This document shows positions 63,183-64,000 of a stretch of DNA of 64,000 bases, in pieces. Position 1 is the first letter of the stretch. The number at the start of each line of letters is the position of its first letter. Both the position numbers and the translations under genes were made by a program. This DNA comes from Glutamicibacter halophytocola (lineage in GTDB: Bacteria; Actinomycetota; Actinomycetes; Actinomycetales; Micrococcaceae), in the NCBI RefSeq assembly GCF_001302565.1, contig NZ_CP012750.1, forward strand, positions 3,534,001 through 3,598,000, in the 5' to 3' direction. A model generated the notes under the pieces. It was not told the origin of the DNA. It saw only the letters and a list, made by a program, of their open reading frames with translations, and did no database searches.

Positions 63183-64000
63183 TGAACACCGCAACCACGC
63201 GCAACGCGCTGCTTCCCGCACTGGTCTTTGCCGCGTTGGCCACCGCCATCGTTTCCTCCTTGGGCATGCTGCTGGTCCCCTCGATTGCTGCCCAATTCAA
63301 TGTCGACGTGGCTACCGCCCAGTGGATGCTCACGGTGAATTTGCTCGCCGGTGCGGTCGCTACGCCAATCCTGGGACGGCTGAGCGACGGTCCGCACAAA
63401 AAGCGGCTGCTGCTGCTTTCCCTGGGCATCATGTTCATCGGATCGGTGCTGGCCGCCGCGGCGCAGAACTTTGAATTATTCTTGATCGGCCGGGCCCTGC
63501 AGGGCCTGTCCTACGGCATCGTTCCCATAACGATCTCCATCGCTCGCCGCTATGTAGAACAGGGCAAGATCCAGCCAGCCATATCTACGCTCTCGGTCAC
63601 GGTCGCCTCGGGAATCGGCATTGGCTACCCGCTGACCGGAATCATTGCCGGGCTTTTCGACTACAGTTTTGCCTTCTGGTTTGGCGCAGCCTTTGTGCTG
63701 GCAACCATCATCGTGGTCTGGAAAGTCGTCCCGGCCGGTCCCGATTCGCAAGCCGAATCCCGCCCCTTTGATTACCTGGGCACCCTGCTGCTGACCCTCG
63801 GGCTGGGCTCCTTGCTGCTCGCCATCTCGGAAGGCCCCAAGTGGGGCTGGGGCTCGATGCCGATCCTGGCATTGCTCATCTTTGCCTCCATCATCTTGGC
63901 GGTGTGGGTCCTGGTCGAAAACAAGTTGGAACATCCGCTGATCAACCTCCGCACGCTCAAGCAGGGCGAAGTGCTCCTGGCCAATATCTCAGCCATTGCG
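63182..64000 (+). CDS. MFS drug-exporter-type transporter (partial, runs off window)
   Basis: The first 273 residues are inside the window and the frame is still open at the end. It has at least eight hydrophobic helices with the DHA2-like pattern MLLVPSIAAQFNVDVATAQWMLTVNLLAGAVATPILGRLSDGPHKKR (read in sequence) and FELFLIGRALQGLSYGIVPITISI. The start codon overlaps the marR stop. Export of a toxic compound sensed by the MarR protein is likely; the cargo is unknown. Confidence 0.88.
   Translation, partial: MNTATTRNALLPALVFAALATAIVSSLGMLLVPSIAAQFNVDVATAQWMLTVNLLAGAVATPILGRLSDGPHKKRLLLLSLGIMFIGSVLAAAAQNFELFLIGRALQGLSYGIVPITISIARRYVEQGKIQPAISTLSVTVASGIGIGYPLTGIIAGLFDYSFAFWFGAAFVLATIIVVWKVVPAGPDSQAESRPFDYLGTLLLTLGLGSLLLAISEGPKWGWGSMPILALLIFASIILAVWVLVENKLEHPLINLRTLKQGEVLLANISAIA

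Overview
The window is GC-rich actinobacterial chromosome. GNAT, MerR, SulP, BCCT, tripartite tricarboxylate transport and tetronate genes sit in tight operons, and several proteins closely resemble those of Arthrobacter-type Micrococcaceae; the dimethylglycine oxidase in particular looks like the Arthrobacter globiformis enzyme as I remember it. A Glutamicibacter/Arthrobacter-like soil or cheese-rind organism is the best guess. No rRNA, tRNA or CRISPR array was seen.

Layout. 1-1.4 kb: the start of a leftward gene (probably a permease) and an Abi-type HEPN protein. 1.5-5.5 kb: an arsenic island (arsR divergent from arsB/acr3-arsC-arsO, followed by an ArsN1/PAT-like acetyltransferase). 5.5-16.6 kb: MerR plus SulP, LtrA, an MmyB-type regulator with an alpha/beta hydrolase and an NmrA-like reductase, an MFS exporter, a decayed Ldh_2 dehydrogenase tail, a membrane-anchored GDPD and an MmpS-like lipoprotein. 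16.9-22.5 kb: a tetronate-type sugar-acid operon (GntR; OtnK, LtnD, GntP, class II aldolase) closed by a long hairpin. 22.5-24.7 kb: a PanE-like reductase, and LysE with a divergent Lrp regulator.

25-57 kb is mainly one-carbon metabolism. A BCCT carrier, glycine betaine monooxygenase (gbcAB) and dimethylglycine oxidase strip methyl groups from betaine. Formaldehyde dehydrogenase, FolD, FchA and PurU can carry the C1 units to formate. GlyA, an aminotransferase and a hydroxyacid reductase form an operon that could turn glycine into serine, hydroxypyruvate and glycerate. A palindrome, TGATATATCA, or a one-mismatch copy occurs upstream of purU and its divergent GntR gene, glyA, fchA and fdhA, which suggests a shared regulon. 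FolD lacks the cyclohydrolase lysine (Ile53 instead), and the overlapping FchA gene would supply that activity.

This locus is interrupted at about 40.6-48.1 kb by an AT-richer accessory island. It holds a ParA-like ATPase/HEPN two-gene operon, an orphan 234-aa protein, a 647-aa protein with a C-terminal HEPN-like motif, and decayed VOC, IS3 orfA and serine-resolvase genes with a candidate resolvase crossover site. It is the most likely place for an undescribed defence system.

56.5-62.6 kb is a LysR-controlled tripartite tricarboxylate operon with an unusual architecture: a PrpF-type isomerase, a membrane helix and a TctC binding protein in one polypeptide, followed by a TctA-TctB fusion and a universal stress protein. 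The window ends in a MarR-MFS operon that runs off the edge.
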